A stretch of DNA of 64,000 bases, taken from the NCBI GenBank assembly GCA_947499095.1, contig CANMMR010000001.1:186001-250000 (forward strand), in the 5' to 3' direction. Below the pieces are notes generated by a model. That model had not been told where the DNA came from. It searched no databases and worked only from the letters and a program-made list of their open reading frames with translations. The stretch comes from an uncultured Erythrobacter sp. Lineage in GTDB: Bacteria; Pseudomonadota; Alphaproteobacteria; Sphingomonadales; Sphingomonadaceae. Both the position numbers and the translations under genes were made by a program. Position 1 is the first letter of the stretch, and each line of letters opens with the position of its first letter. Below are positions 48,458 through 57,954 of this stretch, piece by piece.

Positions 48458-50004
48458 TACGCCTGCTCCGTCTGTTCTTCGGCCTTGCGCTGGTATTCGT
48501 CGCGCAGCTCGCGCTTGTAGAGCTTGCCGTTCGCCTCGCGCGGCAGGTCGGGCCGGAAGTCGAACAGCTTGGGCATCTTGATCTTCGCGAGGCTGGGCGC
48601 GAGGAAATCGCGCAGCTCCGCCTCGAGCCCGTCCCCGGCTTCGCCCATATCCATCGGCTGCACCACGGCGACCACCTTCTCGCCGAAATCGGGACAGGGC
48701 GCGCCGATCACGGCAGCGTCCATCACCTTGTCATGGGTGACGAGCAGGTTCTCGATCTCCTGCGGGTAGATGTTGACCCCGCCGCTGATGATCATGTGGC
48801 TCTTGCGGTCGGTGAGATAGAGATAACCGTCTTCGTCCACGTGGCCGATATCGCCCAGCGTCATCCAGCCCTTGGGATGCATGGCCTCGCGCGTCTTCTC
48901 CGGATCGTTGTGATAGGTCGGGATGAGGTCGTTTTCGAAGTAGAGCAGCCCGTCCTGTCCGGCAGGCACTTCCTCGCCGTTCTCGTCGCAAACATGCAGC
49001 GTGCCGTGGATCGCCTTGCCCACGCTGCCGGGATGGTCGAGCCAGTCTTCCGCCTTGATCAGCGTCATGCCGATGCCTTCGGACCCGGCGTAATATTCAT
49101 TGATGATCGGCCCCCACCATTCGATCATCTCGCGCTTGATCGGGACCGGGCACGGCGCAGCGGCGTGGAGCGCGCGCTGGTGGCCCGACAGATCGTATTT
49201 CGTGCGAACCGATGGATCGAGCTTGAGCATGCGGACGAAATGCGTCGGCACCCACTGGCTGTCGGTCACCTTGTATTTCTCGATCGTTGCCAGCGCGCTT
49301 TCGGGATCGAACTTCTCCATCACCACCACCGTGCCGCCGAGGCGGTGCGCGGTGGTGCACCAGCCGAGCGGGGCGGCGTGATAGAGCGGCGCGGGCGAGA
49401 GATAGACCATCGATCCATCGGCCGGCATGCCCGCGCCCATCACCGCCAGGCCGACCAGCGGGTTCACCGCCTGGATGTCGTCATCCGCCGGCGGAGCGGG
49501 GCGCACGCCCTTTGGTCGCCCGGTCGTGCCACTGGAATAGAGCATGTACTGCCCGGGCAACTGGTCCGCGATCGGCTCTGCGCGCTGGGCGGCGAGCGCA
49601 TCCTCCAGGCTCTCGTCACCTTTGCCGCTGGCAATCAGCATGGGGATATCCGGGCACTCGCCGCGAATGTCGCCGAGCACGTCGTCGAAATAGGTGGAGG
49701 TGAGCAGCAGCTTCGTATCGCTGTCCTGCAGGATGTAGCAGATCTCCGGCGCGGTCAGGCGGGTGGAGATCGGCACCATCATGATGCCGCTGCGCTGCGC
49801 GCCCCAGACCATCTGGAGATAATGCGGACTGTTCTCCATCAGGATCGCGACGTGGTCGCCGCGACCCAACCCACGCGCGCGCATCAGCTGGGCAAAGCGA
49901 TTGGCATAGGCATCGAGCTCACCGTAAGTGACGGTCTCTCCGCTCGAGGCCATGATAAGGGCGGGATGGTCGGGGCGCGCCTGCGCGTGAACGATCGGGT
50001 GCAT
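48457..50004 (-). CDS. Acyl-CoA synthetase (AMP-forming)
   Basis: 514-residue ANL-superfamily ligase that activates a carboxylic acid as an adenylate and then a CoA thioester. The P-loop-like A3 motif is YSSGTTGRPKGV, the A5-like region YYAGSEGIG, and the hinge/A8 region GYLYLTDRKSHMIISGG. The C-terminal lysine domain has REANGKLYKREL. AGAGGAAG precedes this ATG, ten codons inside the longest frame. Translationally coupled to the P450 gene, it probably handles the same substrate. Confidence 0.93.
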   Translation of the reverse strand: MHPIVHAQARPDHPALIMASSGETVTYGELDAYANRFAQLMRARGLGRGDHVAILMENSPHYLQMVWGAQRSGIMMVPISTRLTAPEICYILQDSDTKLLLTSTYFDDVLGDIRGECPDIPMLIASGKGDESLEDALAAQRAEPIADQLPGQYMLYSSGTTGRPKGVRPAPPADDDIQAVNPLVGLAVMGAGMPADGSMVYLSPAPLYHAAPLGWCTTAHRLGGTVVVMEKFDPESALATIEKYKVTDSQWVPTHFVRMLKLDPSVRTKYDLSGHQRALHAAAPCPVPIKREMIEWWGPIINEYYAGSEGIGMTLIKAEDWLDHPGSVGKAIHGTLHVCDENGEEVPAGQDGLLYFENDLIPTYHNDPEKTREAMHPKGWMTLGDIGHVDEDGYLYLTDRKSHMIISGGVNIYPQEIENLLVTHDKVMDAAVIGAPCPDFGEKVVAVVQPMDMGEAGDGLEAELRDFLAPSLAKIKMPKLFDFRPDLPREANGKLYKRELRDEYQRKAEEQTEQA

Positions 50005-50114
50005 GGGCTTCCTCTCTTTTCCGTCGGTCCGCATCTATCGGCGGGACTCGTCCGGTTGCCGGATGAAACCTACCCGACATGCGCGCATGAGCAAGGAAAA
50101 TTGGGCTGCATGAG

Positions 50115-50148
50115 AAAAGGGGCCGCGGATCGCTCCGCAGCCCCTTTT
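50115..50148 (-). terminator. Rho-independent terminator after the M23 peptidase gene
   Basis: A 15-base stem (50115-50129 with 50134-50148) has a single mismatch, a GCGA loop on the minus strand and four T residues after it. It ends the M23 peptidase transcript before the acyl-CoA synthetase gene. Confidence 0.85.
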
Positions 50149-50172
50149 CATCAATCCCGAAAGGCGTTTGGC

Positions 50173-50853
50173 TTATTCGTCGCCGCCACCCTGGCCGCCT
50201 TCACCCATGGCGAGGGCATACGCGCGCTGTGCTTCCGATTCGACCATGTAGGGAACCGGATTGACCGGCTTGCCGGCGATGCGGACTTCATAATGCAGGT
50301 GCGGACCGGTCGAACGGCCGGTCGAACCGACGTAGCCGATCAGCTGGCCCTTCTTGACGCGCGTTCCCGAAGTAACGGCGATGTCCGACATGTGAGCGAA
50401 GCGCGTCTGCAGGTTTGCGCCATGTTCGATCGAGACGTACTTGCCGTAGCTGGAGAACCATTCAGCCTTGCTGACGTAGCCGTCGGCGGTGGCGTAGATC
50501 GGCGTGCCGGTCGGCGCGGCGAGATCGACGCCATTGTGCGAGCGACGGCCGCCGAGCACCGGATGGGTGCGCATGCCGTAATCGCTGGTCAGGCGGGTAT
50601 CGTCGAGCGGCATGCGGCTCGGCACGGAGACCACGGCCTGCGCCGGTGCGGGGCGATCCAGTTCTTCCCACTTGGCGAACAGCTGCTGGAACTGCGCGTC
50701 GTCACCCTTCTCGGTAACGCCGGAAACCTTCGACATGTCGATGGCGCCAACTGCGGCGGCGGTGTTCGTTTCGCCGGCATGTGCCGGTGCGGCGGCGATG
50801 GTAAGTCCTGCAGACATGATCGCCAGTGCAAGCGTGGTGCGCTTGTTTGCCAT
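50173..50853 (-). CDS. M23 family metallopeptidase
   Basis: 226-residue secreted protein with a signal peptide (about 1-26, ending APAHA). A spacer is followed by a LytM/M23 zinc peptidase domain. The zinc and catalytic residues appear in RRSHNGVDLAAP and GPHLHYEVR, so the enzyme is probably active. It would cut peptidoglycan cross-bridge peptides or activate amidases in the periplasm. A C-terminal Gly/Glu-rich tail is low complexity. A terminator follows. Confidence 0.93.
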   Translation of the reverse strand: MANKRTTLALAIMSAGLTIAAAPAHAGETNTAAAVGAIDMSKVSGVTEKGDDAQFQQLFAKWEELDRPAPAQAVVSVPSRMPLDDTRLTSDYGMRTHPVLGGRRSHNGVDLAAPTGTPIYATADGYVSKAEWFSSYGKYVSIEHGANLQTRFAHMSDIAVTSGTRVKKGQLIGYVGSTGRSTGPHLHYEVRIAGKPVNPVPYMVESEAQRAYALAMGEGGQGGGDE

Positions 50854-50929
50854 TGCTAAACCCGTCCGACGCCTCGGGGCGCCTTTTCCCTGCGATCATC
50901 GCGCCGTCCCTGACGTTTGATCGCTTTTT

Positions 50930-51805
50930 TCAGTCACTGCCGGAACCCCCCGGCGTCTCGTGAGTATTGGGTAACGGCGAAGAAGTTAACGAGGCAATAG
51001 GCCCGTAGAACTCCAGCGGCAGACCGCCTGCCAAACGCGCCGAGTCGTTGAAAGGCGGCTTCAGACCCCCTGAAAAGTGAATTCTGACAAGATTTTGCCA
51101 CGCTTCGCGCGGGCTTTCGTCGCGCATGGCGCACAGCTCGTGGAAGTGCCTTGACCCGATGCCCACGTGGCGAATCTCGTCGTCAAGGATCCGCTGGAGA
51201 ATTTTCGCGCCGTTCTCGTCGCCCTGCGCGCGGACACGTTCCAGCGTGGCGGGCGTGACGTCGAGCCCGCGGGCCTCCAGCACCATCGGCACGATCGCAA
51301 GCCGCGCGGCCACGTCATGCGCCGTGTTCTGCGCTGCGCTCCACAAGCCATCGTGGACAGGCAATGCGCCATAGGCCGAGCCGAGCGTTTCCAGCTTTCG
51401 CGCCAGCAGGGCGAAATGCAACGCCTCGTCCGCGGCGACCGAGAGGAAGTCCGAGACGAAACCCTCGCCCATCGATTCGCCGAAGCGGCCCGCCATGTCG
51501 AGCGCAAGGTCGATCGCCACGAATTCGATATGCGCGAGCGAATGCCACAGCGCGATGCGATTGCGCTGCGAACCCATCTTGCCGCGCTTGGGCATGTCGC
51601 GCGGTGGGAGGAGTTCGAGGGTCTCCGGCCAGGCCGGCCGGTCGGGCATGGCGACGTCGAAGGCGAAATCGAGCCGGCCCAACCGCCAGTCGCGCGCCAC
51701 CTGCCGCGCGGCGAAGACCTTCGCCGTCGGGTCGGCTGTCAGCAGCGCCGAGCGGATTGCGGCAGCCACACTTCGCCGCGGGGACGTCACCGACATTGCC
51801 GTCAC
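50930..51805 (-). CDS. DUF455 ferritin-like domain protein
   Basis: 291-residue protein of the DUF455 family, which has a ferritin-like helical fold. Carboxylate/histidine pairs suitable for a di-metal site are seen in HIEFVAIDL, DEALHFALL and DEIRHVGIGSRHF. It starts with a GTG that overlaps the bcp stop (GTGA); an ATG three codons further in is possible. The biochemical role is unknown. Coupling to a peroxiredoxin gene hints at oxidative chemistry, but this is inference. Confidence 0.85.
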   Translation of the reverse strand: MTAMSVTSPRRSVAAAIRSALLTADPTAKVFAARQVARDWRLGRLDFAFDVAMPDRPAWPETLELLPPRDMPKRGKMGSQRNRIALWHSLAHIEFVAIDLALDMAGRFGESMGEGFVSDFLSVAADEALHFALLARKLETLGSAYGALPVHDGLWSAAQNTAHDVAARLAIVPMVLEARGLDVTPATLERVRAQGDENGAKILQRILDDEIRHVGIGSRHFHELCAMRDESPREAWQNLVRIHFSGGLKPPFNDSARLAGGLPLEFYGPIASLTSSPLPNTHETPGGSGSD

Positions 51806-52275
51806 AGGGCGCGCGCGGCCTCCAGCACCTCTTCGGCATGGCCCTTGACCTTAACCTTCGGCCAAATGCGGGCGATCGACCCGTCCTCGGCAAGCAGATA
51901 GGTCGAGCGCACCATCCCCATGAAGGTCTTCCCGTACATCTTCTTCTCGGCCCACACGCCGAGCGCGTCGGACAGCCCGCCCTCTTCCGCATCGGTCGCA
52001 AGATCGACCGTCAGATCGTGCTTGGCGATGAAGTTCTGGTGCTTCTTGGGCGAATCCTTGCTGACGCCGAGCAGGGCGACGCCCGCCTTGTCGAATTCCG
52101 GCTTGAGCGCAGTGAAATCCTTCGCCTCGGTCGTGCAGCCGGGGGTGTTGTCCTTGGGGTAGAAGAAGATCACCGCCTTCTTCCCTGTGAAGTCGGCCGG
52201 GCGCACCGTGCCCCCATCGGGGGTTTCCATCGCGATATCGGGCATCGGATCGCCTTCGCCGGGGGGTGTGCTCAT
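51802..52275 (-). CDS. bcp: Thioredoxin-dependent peroxiredoxin (Bcp/PrxQ type)
   Basis: 157-residue thiol peroxidase that reduces hydrogen and organic peroxides. The peroxidatic Cys47 lies in NTPGCTTEAKDF. No other cysteine exists in the protein, so it lacks the resolving cysteine that E. coli Bcp has five residues later and must work by a one-cysteine mechanism. It is coupled to DUF455 downstream by a GTGA overlap and overlaps the glnE start-side neighbour by four bases. Confidence 0.93.
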   Translation of the reverse strand: MSTPPGEGDPMPDIAMETPDGGTVRPADFTGKKAVIFFYPKDNTPGCTTEAKDFTALKPEFDKAGVALLGVSKDSPKKHQNFIAKHDLTVDLATDAEEGGLSDALGVWAEKKMYGKTFMGMVRSTYLLAEDGSIARIWPKVKVKGHAEEVLEAARAL

Positions 52276-54953
52276 TCATCCATCTCCAGTGTTTCGCCGA
52301 ATATCTCGCCCCACGCCGCCGCGACGTCACGCCGTGCCTGGGCGAAGCGACCGGTGAGGCAATCGTAATCCTCACACCCGCTCTGCCGCGCCAGGATCGC
52401 CGCCGCGGCATCGTTGGGGCGCGTCAGGTCCGGTGCCAGCAGGCGCGTACCCACCAGCAGGCGGATCATCAAGTCATGCGCCGGAGCGATCGTCTCTGGC
52501 AGCAGGCCCTCGGCGGCCAATGCGGCAATGGCGTCCGCGAGACGCGGCGTCAGCGCGCTGCGGTGCTCGAGCTGGCGGAAGTGGACGAGGAACTCGATGT
52601 CCACCAGGCCGCCGCGCAACAGCTTGGCGTCGAGCGGTCCGCGCGCTTCCTTATGCCGCGCCATCTCGCCGCGCATTTTGAGAACGTCCTTGCGCAGCTG
52701 CTCCGCGTCCCGCTCCATCTCGAGGATCGACGTCACGACGGACTGCACCTGTTTGCGCGCCGCCTCCCTGCCCACTAGCACCCGCGCGCGTTCCAGCGCC
52801 ATATGCTCCCAGGTCCACGCATCCTCGCGCTGGTAGCGTTCGAAACTTTCGACGCTGACGGCAAGCGGTCCCTGCGCACCCTGCGGCCTGAGGCGCGTGT
52901 CGACTTCGTAGAGCGCGCCCTGCGCGGTCGGGACACTGAGGGCGGCAGTCACCCTCTGGGCGAAGCGATTGAAATAGAGCGTCGCCCCGAGCGGGCGCTC
53001 GCCATCGGATTCGGCGTCGTGCGATCCGGTGAAGAGGTAGATAATGTCGAGATCGGAGGCATGGGTCAGCAGGCCACCACCCAATCGGCCCAAGCCGACA
53101 ATGACGAGTTCGCTGCCCTCGATCCGCCCATGCTTGGCGGCGAATTCGTCCTCCGCCGCTGCCACTGCGACCTGCAGGGCCGCTTCCGCCGTTCGCGAAA
53201 GCGCTTCGGCCACGGCGATCGGATCGCGCGCGCCTTCGATCAGCTGGACGCCGAGCCCGAACCGCGATTCTCCGGTGACGATGCGGATGCGGTCGAGCCG
53301 GTCCTCGTAATCGTCCCCCCGCTCGCGCTGCGCCATCGCCGCCGCAAGCGCGGCCACATCGCCGGGCAGGTCGAGCGCGGTTCGATCGATCAGCGCATCG
53401 AGCAAATCCGGCCGCCGCGACAATTCGTCGGCCAGCGGCGGGGCGAGCGTGAGACATTTCGCCAACAGGTCGAACAGGCCGGGGCGCGCTTCGAGCAGGC
53501 GGAACAGGTTGATCGCGCTCGGCAGCCGGCCCAGCAAGGTCTCCCACCGTGCCAGGGTCCGCTCCGGATCCTCCGACGCCGCGACGGACTGGAGCAGGTC
53601 AGGCCGGATCGCATCGAACGCCGCTAGCGCCGCCGGGCTACGTAGGGGCGGATAGCGCCCGTCGCTCCATTCGGCGACGCGCGCGACTATGTCCTGCGGA
53701 ACCGGAGTCGCCGCGCCGTCGGTGCCCGCTACGTGCAGCGCATGCCCCGGCACCGACACCCGATCCTCATCGAGCAGGGCATCGAACCGCTCGCCTACCG
53801 GCGCCGTGACGTCATTTAGCAGCGAAACCAGTGCAGTGCCGTCATCCAGCCCGTGGAGCCGCGCGACATTTTCCAGCGCCTCGCCGGAGGGAAGCGAGTG
53901 CGTCTGCTGGTCCCGCACCATCTGCAATCGGTGCTCAATGGTGCGCAGCGTATCGTAACTCTCGCCCAGCACATGAGCGTCTTCTTCCGCTATGCGCCCG
54001 CTTGCCGCCAGCGCGTCGAGCGCCGCGCGCGTTCCTCGTCTTCGCAGGGAGGGATCACGCCCGCCATGGATCAGCTGGTGGGTCTGGGCGAAGAACTCGA
54101 TCTCGCGAATGCCACCCCGCCCGAGCTTGAGATTGTAACCCGGCCCAGGCTGCTGCGGCCCGCTCTGCTGCTCCCGGATGCGGCGCGTCAGGCGACGGAT
54201 TTCGTCGATCGCGCCGAAATCGAGGCTGCGGCGCCACACGAACGGGCGGATATGATCGAGGAAGGCCTCGCCCGCCGCAATATCGCCCGCACAGGCGCGC
54301 GCACGAATGAACGCCGCCCGCTCCCACGCCAGCGCCGAGCTCTCGTAATGCGCCGTGGCGGCATTCAGCGGCAGCGCCAGCGGGCTGACTTCGGATTGCG
54401 GGCGCAGGCGCAGGTCCACGCGGAAGACATAGCCCTCCGCCGTTACTTCGGAGAGCAGGCGGACCACTTCGCGGGCATAGCGCTGCGCCGCCTCCCCCGG
54501 CTCGTCCCGCTCGCGGCGGGGCAGGGTTTCGGGATCGAACAGCAGGATCGGATCGATGTCGGAGGAATAGTTGAGTTCGCCCGCGCCATGCTTGCCCAGC
54601 GCGAGGCCGATCATGCCTTCGTTGCGGGCATCCTCCACCCGCCGCGCAATCGCTGCGCCGATGGCGTCATGCAGCGCCCGGTCGGCGAAGGTCGACAGCT
54701 CGCGCATCACCTTGTCGAGATCGAACGCGCCGGCGAGATCGCCCACCGCCAGCACCAATGCGAGGCCGAGACGTTCGCTCCGCAACGCCGCCGCGACGTC
54801 ACTTTCGCGCATCCTCTTCGCCGCCAGCAGCGCATCCTCGCCGCGCCCCTGCTCCAGCATCGTTGCCAGGTCCTCGCGTTTCTCCAGCGCGCGCGCCAGA
54901 AACGGCGCATGCGTGCGCGCCCGATCGAGGGCGGAGGTCCAGTCGGCAGCCAT
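52272..54953 (-). CDS. glnE: Bifunctional glutamine synthetase adenylyltransferase/deadenylase
   Basis: 893-residue enzyme that adds and removes AMP on glutamine synthetase in response to PII. It has two nucleotidyltransferase halves: the N-terminal one with GKHGAGELNYSSDIDPI and the C-terminal one with GLGRLGGGLLTHASDLDII. The repeated RVDLRLRPQ and EVDTRLRPQG motifs also fit. The frame stays open far upstream, across two genes of the opposite strand, but MAADWTS with AGGGA upstream fits the family start. Its stop overlaps the bcp start by four bases. Confidence 0.95.
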   Translation of the reverse strand: MAADWTSALDRARTHAPFLARALEKREDLATMLEQGRGEDALLAAKRMRESDVAAALRSERLGLALVLAVGDLAGAFDLDKVMRELSTFADRALHDAIGAAIARRVEDARNEGMIGLALGKHGAGELNYSSDIDPILLFDPETLPRRERDEPGEAAQRYAREVVRLLSEVTAEGYVFRVDLRLRPQSEVSPLALPLNAATAHYESSALAWERAAFIRARACAGDIAAGEAFLDHIRPFVWRRSLDFGAIDEIRRLTRRIREQQSGPQQPGPGYNLKLGRGGIREIEFFAQTHQLIHGGRDPSLRRRGTRAALDALAASGRIAEEDAHVLGESYDTLRTIEHRLQMVRDQQTHSLPSGEALENVARLHGLDDGTALVSLLNDVTAPVGERFDALLDEDRVSVPGHALHVAGTDGAATPVPQDIVARVAEWSDGRYPPLRSPAALAAFDAIRPDLLQSVAASEDPERTLARWETLLGRLPSAINLFRLLEARPGLFDLLAKCLTLAPPLADELSRRPDLLDALIDRTALDLPGDVAALAAAMAQRERGDDYEDRLDRIRIVTGESRFGLGVQLIEGARDPIAVAEALSRTAEAALQVAVAAAEDEFAAKHGRIEGSELVIVGLGRLGGGLLTHASDLDIIYLFTGSHDAESDGERPLGATLYFNRFAQRVTAALSVPTAQGALYEVDTRLRPQGAQGPLAVSVESFERYQREDAWTWEHMALERARVLVGREAARKQVQSVVTSILEMERDAEQLRKDVLKMRGEMARHKEARGPLDAKLLRGGLVDIEFLVHFRQLEHRSALTPRLADAIAALAAEGLLPETIAPAHDLMIRLLVGTRLLAPDLTRPNDAAAAILARQSGCEDYDCLTGRFAQARRDVAAAWGEIFGETLEMDE

Positions 54954-55058
54954 CGCCGCTTCCCTGCCGCCGTCGCGCTTAACGCGCAAGCTTGCCCTCG
55001 CGCCGCCATGCTGCAAGAAGCGGGCCGAGAACGGGACACGAGAGAGAGGTTCGCACCG

Positions 55059-56762
55059 ATGAAACGCCTGACCCTTGCCGCAACGACAGCGCTGCTGCTG
55101 TCCGCCTGCACGACCATGGAACCGGCTGGCGACATGAGCGCCGCCCCGGCCGGCATCGATGTGCCGCAGGTCGCCGAAGGCACATTGTCCGAGCAGACGA
55201 TGAAGACCGTGACCGAGCGTCTTTCCTCCGACGAGTTCGAGGGCCGCGCCCCCGGCACGGCAGGCGAGGAGAAAACCGTCGCCTATCTGATCGAGCAGTT
55301 CGCGCGCGCCGGACTGACGCCGGGCAATAACGGCAGCTGGGTGCAGAACGTGCCGCTGGTGGAGATCACCGGCAAGAATTTCGCCCCGCTCACCATTGCA
55401 GGCGGCAGCGGCGGACCGATGAGCCTCGACTTCGGCGACGACTGGGTCGGCGTCTCCTACCGCGAGGACGCGGCGACCTCGCTCGAGGATAGCGAGCTGG
55501 TCTTCGTCGGCTACGGCATCAATGCGCCCGAAAAGGGCTGGAACGATTATGCCGGGCTCGACATGCGCGGCAAGACGGCGGTCATCCTTGTCAACGATCC
55601 CGATTTCGGCGCGCAGACGCTGGAAGGGCCGTTCGGCGGCAAGGCCATGACCTATTACGGGCGCTGGACCTATAAATACGAAGAAGCCGGCCGCCAGGGC
55701 GCGGCGGGCGCGATCATCATCCACGATACGGCGCCTGCTTCCTACGGCTGGAACGTCGTCGAAAGCAGCTGGAGCGGTCCGCAGGCCTATGCCGCGCGCG
55801 GTGCGAATGCGCCGATGATGACGAAGATGAACGGCTGGGTGCAGAAGTCCGTCGCCGAACGGATCATGCAGGCAGCGGGTCAGAACCTCGCGCAGCTTTC
55901 CGCAGCAGCCAAGCAGAAAGGTTTCCAGGCCGTGCCGCTCGGCCTGACCGCCTCGACCAGCTTCGAGAACGATATCCGCACTTTCCAGTCGCGTAACGTC
56001 ATCGGCATGCTGCCGGGTAGCGAGCGGCCGGACGAATATGTCATGCACACGGCCCACTGGGACCACCTCGGACGCTGCAAGCCTGCGCCCGATGGCGACG
56101 ACATCTGCAATGGCGCGGTCGACAATGCGACCGGCACTGCGGCACTGGTCGCGCTGGCCGAAGCGCATGCCAAGGCGGGCGCGGCAGACCGCAGTCTCGT
56201 CTTCCTCGCCGTGACGGCCGAGGAGTCGGGCCTGCTGGGCGCGGACTATTACGCGGCCAATCCGGTCTTCCCGCTCGACCAGACGGTCGGCGGCATCAAT
56301 ATGGACGCTTTCCAGGTTGCCGGTCCCGCCAGGGACGTGACCGTCGTCGGTCCGGGCAAGTCCGAGCTCGACCTGTTCATGAATGCAGCGCTGGAATCCG
56401 AAGGCCGGGTAGCGACGCCCAACTCCAAACCGGAAGCAGGCTATTACTACCGCTCCGACCATTTCGCCTTCGCCAAGCGCGGCGTGCCGATGCTCTACAT
56501 CGACGGCGGCGAGGACCTGGTGGCAGGCGGCACGATCGCCGGGGCAGAAGTCGCGCGTGACTATACCGAGAACCGCTATCACGGGCCGAAGGACGAATAT
56601 GACCCGAACTGGGACTGGTCCGGCGTGATGAGCGATCTCGAACTGTTCTATCGCATCGGGCGCATGCTGGCGGAAAGCGACAGCTGGCCGAACTGGAACC
56701 CGGGCGACGAGTTCAAGGCCACGCGCGATGCCGATTGCGCGGACGGGCCCTGCGGGTCGTAA
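55059..56762 (+). CDS. M28 family zinc metallopeptidase (PA domain), lipoprotein
   Basis: 567-residue secreted aminopeptidase-like protein. The lipobox LLLSAC places the lipidated Cys at about 17. A protease-associated insertion precedes the M28 catalytic core. Zinc ligands and catalytic acids are visible in HTAHWDHLG, GAVDNATGTAAL and TAEESGLLGADYY, with a final His in YRSDHFAFAK. It probably trims peptides at the cell envelope. AGAGAGAGG precedes the ATG. An agmatine deiminase gene follows 27 bases later. Confidence 0.93.
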   Translation: MKRLTLAATTALLLSACTTMEPAGDMSAAPAGIDVPQVAEGTLSEQTMKTVTERLSSDEFEGRAPGTAGEEKTVAYLIEQFARAGLTPGNNGSWVQNVPLVEITGKNFAPLTIAGGSGGPMSLDFGDDWVGVSYREDAATSLEDSELVFVGYGINAPEKGWNDYAGLDMRGKTAVILVNDPDFGAQTLEGPFGGKAMTYYGRWTYKYEEAGRQGAAGAIIIHDTAPASYGWNVVESSWSGPQAYAARGANAPMMTKMNGWVQKSVAERIMQAAGQNLAQLSAAAKQKGFQAVPLGLTASTSFENDIRTFQSRNVIGMLPGSERPDEYVMHTAHWDHLGRCKPAPDGDDICNGAVDNATGTAALVALAEAHAKAGAADRSLVFLAVTAEESGLLGADYYAANPVFPLDQTVGGINMDAFQVAGPARDVTVVGPGKSELDLFMNAALESEGRVATPNSKPEAGYYYRSDHFAFAKRGVPMLYIDGGEDLVAGGTIAGAEVARDYTENRYHGPKDEYDPNWDWSGVMSDLELFYRIGRMLAESDSWPNWNPGDEFKATRDADCADGPCGS

Positions 56763-56789
56763 GCTCCCGCTAAGCGAAAGAGCCGATCC

Positions 56790-57782
56790 ATGCCCTACAC
56801 GATGCCGCCCGAGTGGGCGCCGCAGGACTGGCTGTGGATCGGCTTCCCGCACGATGCCGATGAATGGCCCGAAGTCCTGCCACGTGCGCAGGAGCAGATC
56901 GCGGCATTCGCCAACGAGGTAGCCGAAAGCGGGCAGGAGGTGCGCCTGCTGGTCCGCGACGGGGCGAACGAGGCGCGGGCGCGGCAATTGGTCACCGGAT
57001 CGGTCGAGCTGGAGCGTCGCACCTATGGCGATGTCTGGCTGCGCGATACCGGACCGCTGGTGCTGGCCGACCGCGAGGGCAAGCGCATGGCGCGGCGCTT
57101 CAGCTTCAACGGCTGGGGCGGCAAGTTCCTGATGGAGGGCGACCAAACGGTTGGCGCGGAACTGGCGGAGGATGCGGGCCTGCCGCTCGAGGTTTCCGAC
57201 TGGATCCTCGAAGGCGGGGCGATCGATGGCGATGGCGGGGGCCTTGTCGTCACGACCGAGCAATGCCTGCTCAACCCCAATCGCAATCCGCAGCTCTCGC
57301 GCGAGGAAATCGAGGCCCGGCTCCAGCGCGATCTCGGTTTCGAGCGCGTGCTCTGGCTCGGCAACGGGCTGATCAACGACCATACCGACGGGCACGTCGA
57401 CAATCTCGCGCGCTTCGTCGGCCGCAATACGCTGTGCCTGCCGCGCGCGACCGGCAGAGACGATCCGAATGCCGCGATCTACGCTGACGCAAAGCGCCGC
57501 GCCGAGGAGGCGGGCGTCGCAGTCGCCGAGATCCCCTCGCCCGGCCTCGTCACCAGCGGCGATCATGTAGAGCCCGCCAGCTACGCCAATTTTGCGATCA
57601 CCAGCCATCTCGTCGTCGTGCCGACCTTCGGCAGTCCGCATGACGAGGACGGGGTGGCGGCCATTTCCGAACTCTTCTCCGACCGCGCGACAGTCGGCCT
57701 GCCGGCCGATGCCGTGCTTGCCGGCGGCGGCGGTTTCCATTGCGCCAGCCAGCAAATGCCCGCGGCGAGAGCCATACTTTAA
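56790..57782 (+). CDS. aguA: Agmatine deiminase
   Basis: 330-residue guanidino-group-modifying enzyme that converts agmatine to N-carbamoylputrescine and ammonia. The catalytic residues are visible: DVWLRDTGP, LEGGAIDGDG, NDHTDGHVDN and the nucleophile Cys318 in GGGGFHCASQQ. The motif set matches AguA rather than arginine deiminase. It follows the M28 peptidase gene closely and is probably co-transcribed. The partner N-carbamoylputrescine amidase (aguB) is not in this window. Confidence 0.95.
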   Translation: MPYTMPPEWAPQDWLWIGFPHDADEWPEVLPRAQEQIAAFANEVAESGQEVRLLVRDGANEARARQLVTGSVELERRTYGDVWLRDTGPLVLADREGKRMARRFSFNGWGGKFLMEGDQTVGAELAEDAGLPLEVSDWILEGGAIDGDGGGLVVTTEQCLLNPNRNPQLSREEIEARLQRDLGFERVLWLGNGLINDHTDGHVDNLARFVGRNTLCLPRATGRDDPNAAIYADAKRRAEEAGVAVAEIPSPGLVTSGDHVEPASYANFAITSHLVVVPTFGSPHDEDGVAAISELFSDRATVGLPADAVLAGGGGFHCASQQMPAARAIL

Positions 57783-57816
57783 CGCTTCGTTAGGATTTGG
57801 CCGCGACAATGGCGGT

Positions 57817-57945
57817 ATGGCCAAGGCTATCGCTCTCGCCCGCACGCATGTCGCCCCGATCTCGGCGACCGAACTTACGCGCTTGCTGATCGTGAGCGGA
57901 TGCGCCCTCGCACTGGCCCTCGCCGGGCCGGTCCTGCCGTTCTGA
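57817..57945 (+). CDS. Candidate 42-residue membrane protein
   Basis: A short frame starting MAKAIALARTHVAPIS and ending in a hydrophobic helix (RLLIVSGCALALALAGPVLPF). It lies between aguA and the convergent TSUP gene. The ribosome site is weak. Composition and helix length look like a single-pass membrane peptide, but no family is known to me and it may be untranslated. Confidence 0.35.
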   Translation: MAKAIALARTHVAPISATELTRLLIVSGCALALALAGPVLPF

Positions 57946-57954
57946 CACGCTAAA

